Source: DAITBA01 sp036824005 (GTDB lineage Bacteria > Pseudomonadota > Gammaproteobacteria > Burkholderiales > Rhodocyclaceae). Taken from it: DNA of 32,654 nucleotides. Numbering within the stretch: position 1 is the first letter of the stretch; every line of letters begins with the position of its first letter. Position numbers and translations under genes: made by a program. Location of the stretch: positions 1-32,654 of the forward strand of contig DAITBA010000030.1 in the NCBI GenBank assembly GCA_036824005.1, given 5' to 3'. Under the pieces are notes generated by a model. It searched no databases. It had not been told where the DNA came from and saw only the letters and a list, made by a program, of their open reading frames with translations. Shown piece after piece: positions 31,466 through 32,654 of the stretch.

Positions 31466-32654
31466 ATGAAACCGTTCAAATCCCGATTCGTGACTCGCGT
31501 CGCCGCGGCGGTCGCCGTGGGCGCGGCCCTGGCCGGCTGCTCGGCTCTCGAGGTCAAGCAGGAAACCGTCGCCAAGACCAATGACGCGCGCAAGGCGCCC
31601 GAGTCCACGCCCTACCGTTCGATCACCAACTTCTCCAGTTCGCTGCGTTGCATGGACACCATGATGATCGACTACGGCGTGCGCGACGTGTCCGTGCTGG
31701 TGGAGAACATCCTCGACCAGACCAAGAAGGTCAGCGCCGGCACCAAGGACATGCTGATTTCGGCCGTGTCGGACATGACACGGCGCAGCCGTTCGGTGCG
31801 GCTGGTGGCCTATGGTCCCGACTCGAACAATCTGATCGGCTTCCTGCATCAGGCGCAGCGCAAGAACGCCTACGCCGTGATCCCGCAGTACGACATCAAG
31901 GGGTCGATCACCCAGCTCGACGAGAACCTCATTCGCAACCAGAAGGACTTCGGCATCGGCTACAACCCCTACCTGAACCTGGGCGTCGCCAACAACGCGG
32001 CGTCGATGATCCTCGGGCTGGATCTGACGGTGCTCAACACCGAGGATCTGTCGGTGGTATCCGGCGTCACCTCGCGCAACTCCGTCATTCTGTTCAAGGA
32101 GGGCAGCGGTTTCGACGCCGACGCGGCGATCCGCAAGTTCGGCGTTAGTTTCAACATGAGCCTGAGCAAGACCGAAGCGAAGTCGCAGGCGCTGCGCAAT
32201 CTGGTCGAGTTGGCGGTGATCGAGCTGTTCGGCAAGCTGACGAAGACGCCGTACTGGTCGTGTCTCGGCGCCGATTCGAATGACGCCGAAATACGCCTCG
32301 AGATCGCCGACTGGTACTACGCCATGGCAAGCAATCCGCCGGAGCTGATTGGCTACTTCCAGCGGCAGCTGCGCCGTCGCGGTTACTACAACGGTCCGGT
32401 GGACGGCGTGTACAACGCCGAGCTGGCCGACGCCGTGGCGAAGTACCGGGCCGTGCTCGGGCTGAGCCAGGAGGCGAAGATGGACCAGGCGTTCTTCTCG
32501 GCTTATTTGAATGCCGATCACGCGGCGATCCGGGCCAAGAACCCGCCGCCTGCACCGGCTGCCAGCGGTGCGCCGCAGCTGGCGCCGAGCGCCGCGCCGG
32601 CAACGCCGCCGACAGCGCCCCAGGCGCCGGCCACGGTGACATCGGCCAAGCCCG
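31466..32654 (+). CDS. CsgG/HfaB-like outer-membrane lipoprotein with peptidoglycan-binding domain (partial)
   Basis: 396 residues are visible, open at the window end. ATG 31466 has Shine-Dalgarno gaggtg (31455-31460). A signal peptide ends in lipobox LAGC with Cys25. Residues about 50-260 match the CsgG fold: YRSITNFSSSLRCMDTMM, then VIPQYDIKGSITQLDENL and FGIG, then LGLDLTVLNTEDLSVVSGVT, SRNSVILF and a VSFNMSLSKTEAKSQALRNL helix region with VIELF. CsgG forms the curli secretion pore, and HfaB is the holdfast-anchor relative. At about 292-333 there is a peptidoglycan-binding-like segment (FQRQLRRRGYYNGPVDGVYN), followed by a Pro/Ala-rich tail. The fusion could tie the pore to the cell wall. 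Confidence 0.88.
   Translation, partial: MKPFKSRFVTRVAAAVAVGAALAGCSALEVKQETVAKTNDARKAPESTPYRSITNFSSSLRCMDTMMIDYGVRDVSVLVENILDQTKKVSAGTKDMLISAVSDMTRRSRSVRLVAYGPDSNNLIGFLHQAQRKNAYAVIPQYDIKGSITQLDENLIRNQKDFGIGYNPYLNLGVANNAASMILGLDLTVLNTEDLSVVSGVTSRNSVILFKEGSGFDADAAIRKFGVSFNMSLSKTEAKSQALRNLVELAVIELFGKLTKTPYWSCLGADSNDAEIRLEIADWYYAMASNPPELIGYFQRQLRRRGYYNGPVDGVYNAELADAVAKYRAVLGLSQEAKMDQAFFSAYLNADHAAIRAKNPPPAPAASGAPQLAPSAAPATPPTAPQAPATVTSAKP

Overview
The window is high-GC (about 65% by eye) chromosomal DNA from a Gram-negative proteobacterium. Lipobox, Tat and Sec signals, a TonB receptor, an OmpA-like protein and a CsgG-like outer-membrane lipoprotein all imply a double membrane. dnaE2, a giant DUF748 protein, the FAR/wax-synthase pair and the interspersed palindromic repeats fit a beta- or gammaproteobacterium (Rhodocyclales-like or Nevskiales/Marinobacter-like). 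The sequence alone does not decide between them. No rRNA, tRNA, CRISPR array, transposase or phage gene was seen.

Layout. 1-542 is a non-coding block of dispersed-repeat DNA ending in four REP-like hairpin units. 543-3704 is dnaE2, carrying an apparent in-frame copy of an intergenic palindromic repeat. 3759-7612 holds a DUF748/AsmA-like giant protein and a small BamE-like lipoprotein. 7649-8419 (minus) is an unknown conserved protein. 8547-13028 is a tight four-gene run: aldehyde dehydrogenase, Tat-signal small subunit, GMC oxidoreductase and membrane-anchored lipase-like hydrolase. 13175-15643 (minus) is a two-domain fatty acyl-CoA reductase followed by bcp. 15916-19381 (plus) holds a phasin, a patatin phospholipase, a TetR regulator and a TPR protein. 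19527-21212 (minus) is a WS/DGAT acyltransferase, with a divergent acyl-CoA-binding protein at 21358-21615. 21929-27569 is a TonB receptor, substrate-binding protein, hybrid histidine kinase and convergent LuxR response regulator. 27570-28430 is largely non-coding, with a long inverted repeat and a possible decayed gene. 28431-28982 (minus) is a macro-domain protein. 29204-29821 is an OmpA-like protein with a strong terminator, and 30016-30342 is an orphan. 30633 to the window end is a three-gene surface-export module that runs off the edge.

How the genes may work together. About 13 kb (8547-21615) reads as a neutral-lipid locus. The fatty acyl-CoA reductase makes fatty alcohol. WS/DGAT joins it to acyl-CoA supplied by the acyl-CoA-binding protein. 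A phasin may coat the inclusion. The patatin and the hydrolase may mobilise lipid, and GMC oxidoreductase plus aldehyde dehydrogenase would oxidise released alcohol to acid. Each enzyme family is well supported; the combined cycle is inference.

The most unusual part is the right edge. A secreted 122-residue protein is built of three 34-residue repeats with fixed Asn/Gly-Asp/Ser/Gln/Val-Gly positions. It is followed by a small secreted Cys-pair protein and a CsgG-like lipoprotein fused to a putative peptidoglycan-binding domain. This resembles a curli or holdfast-anchor (HfaA/HfaB) type export system of a form I do not recognise.
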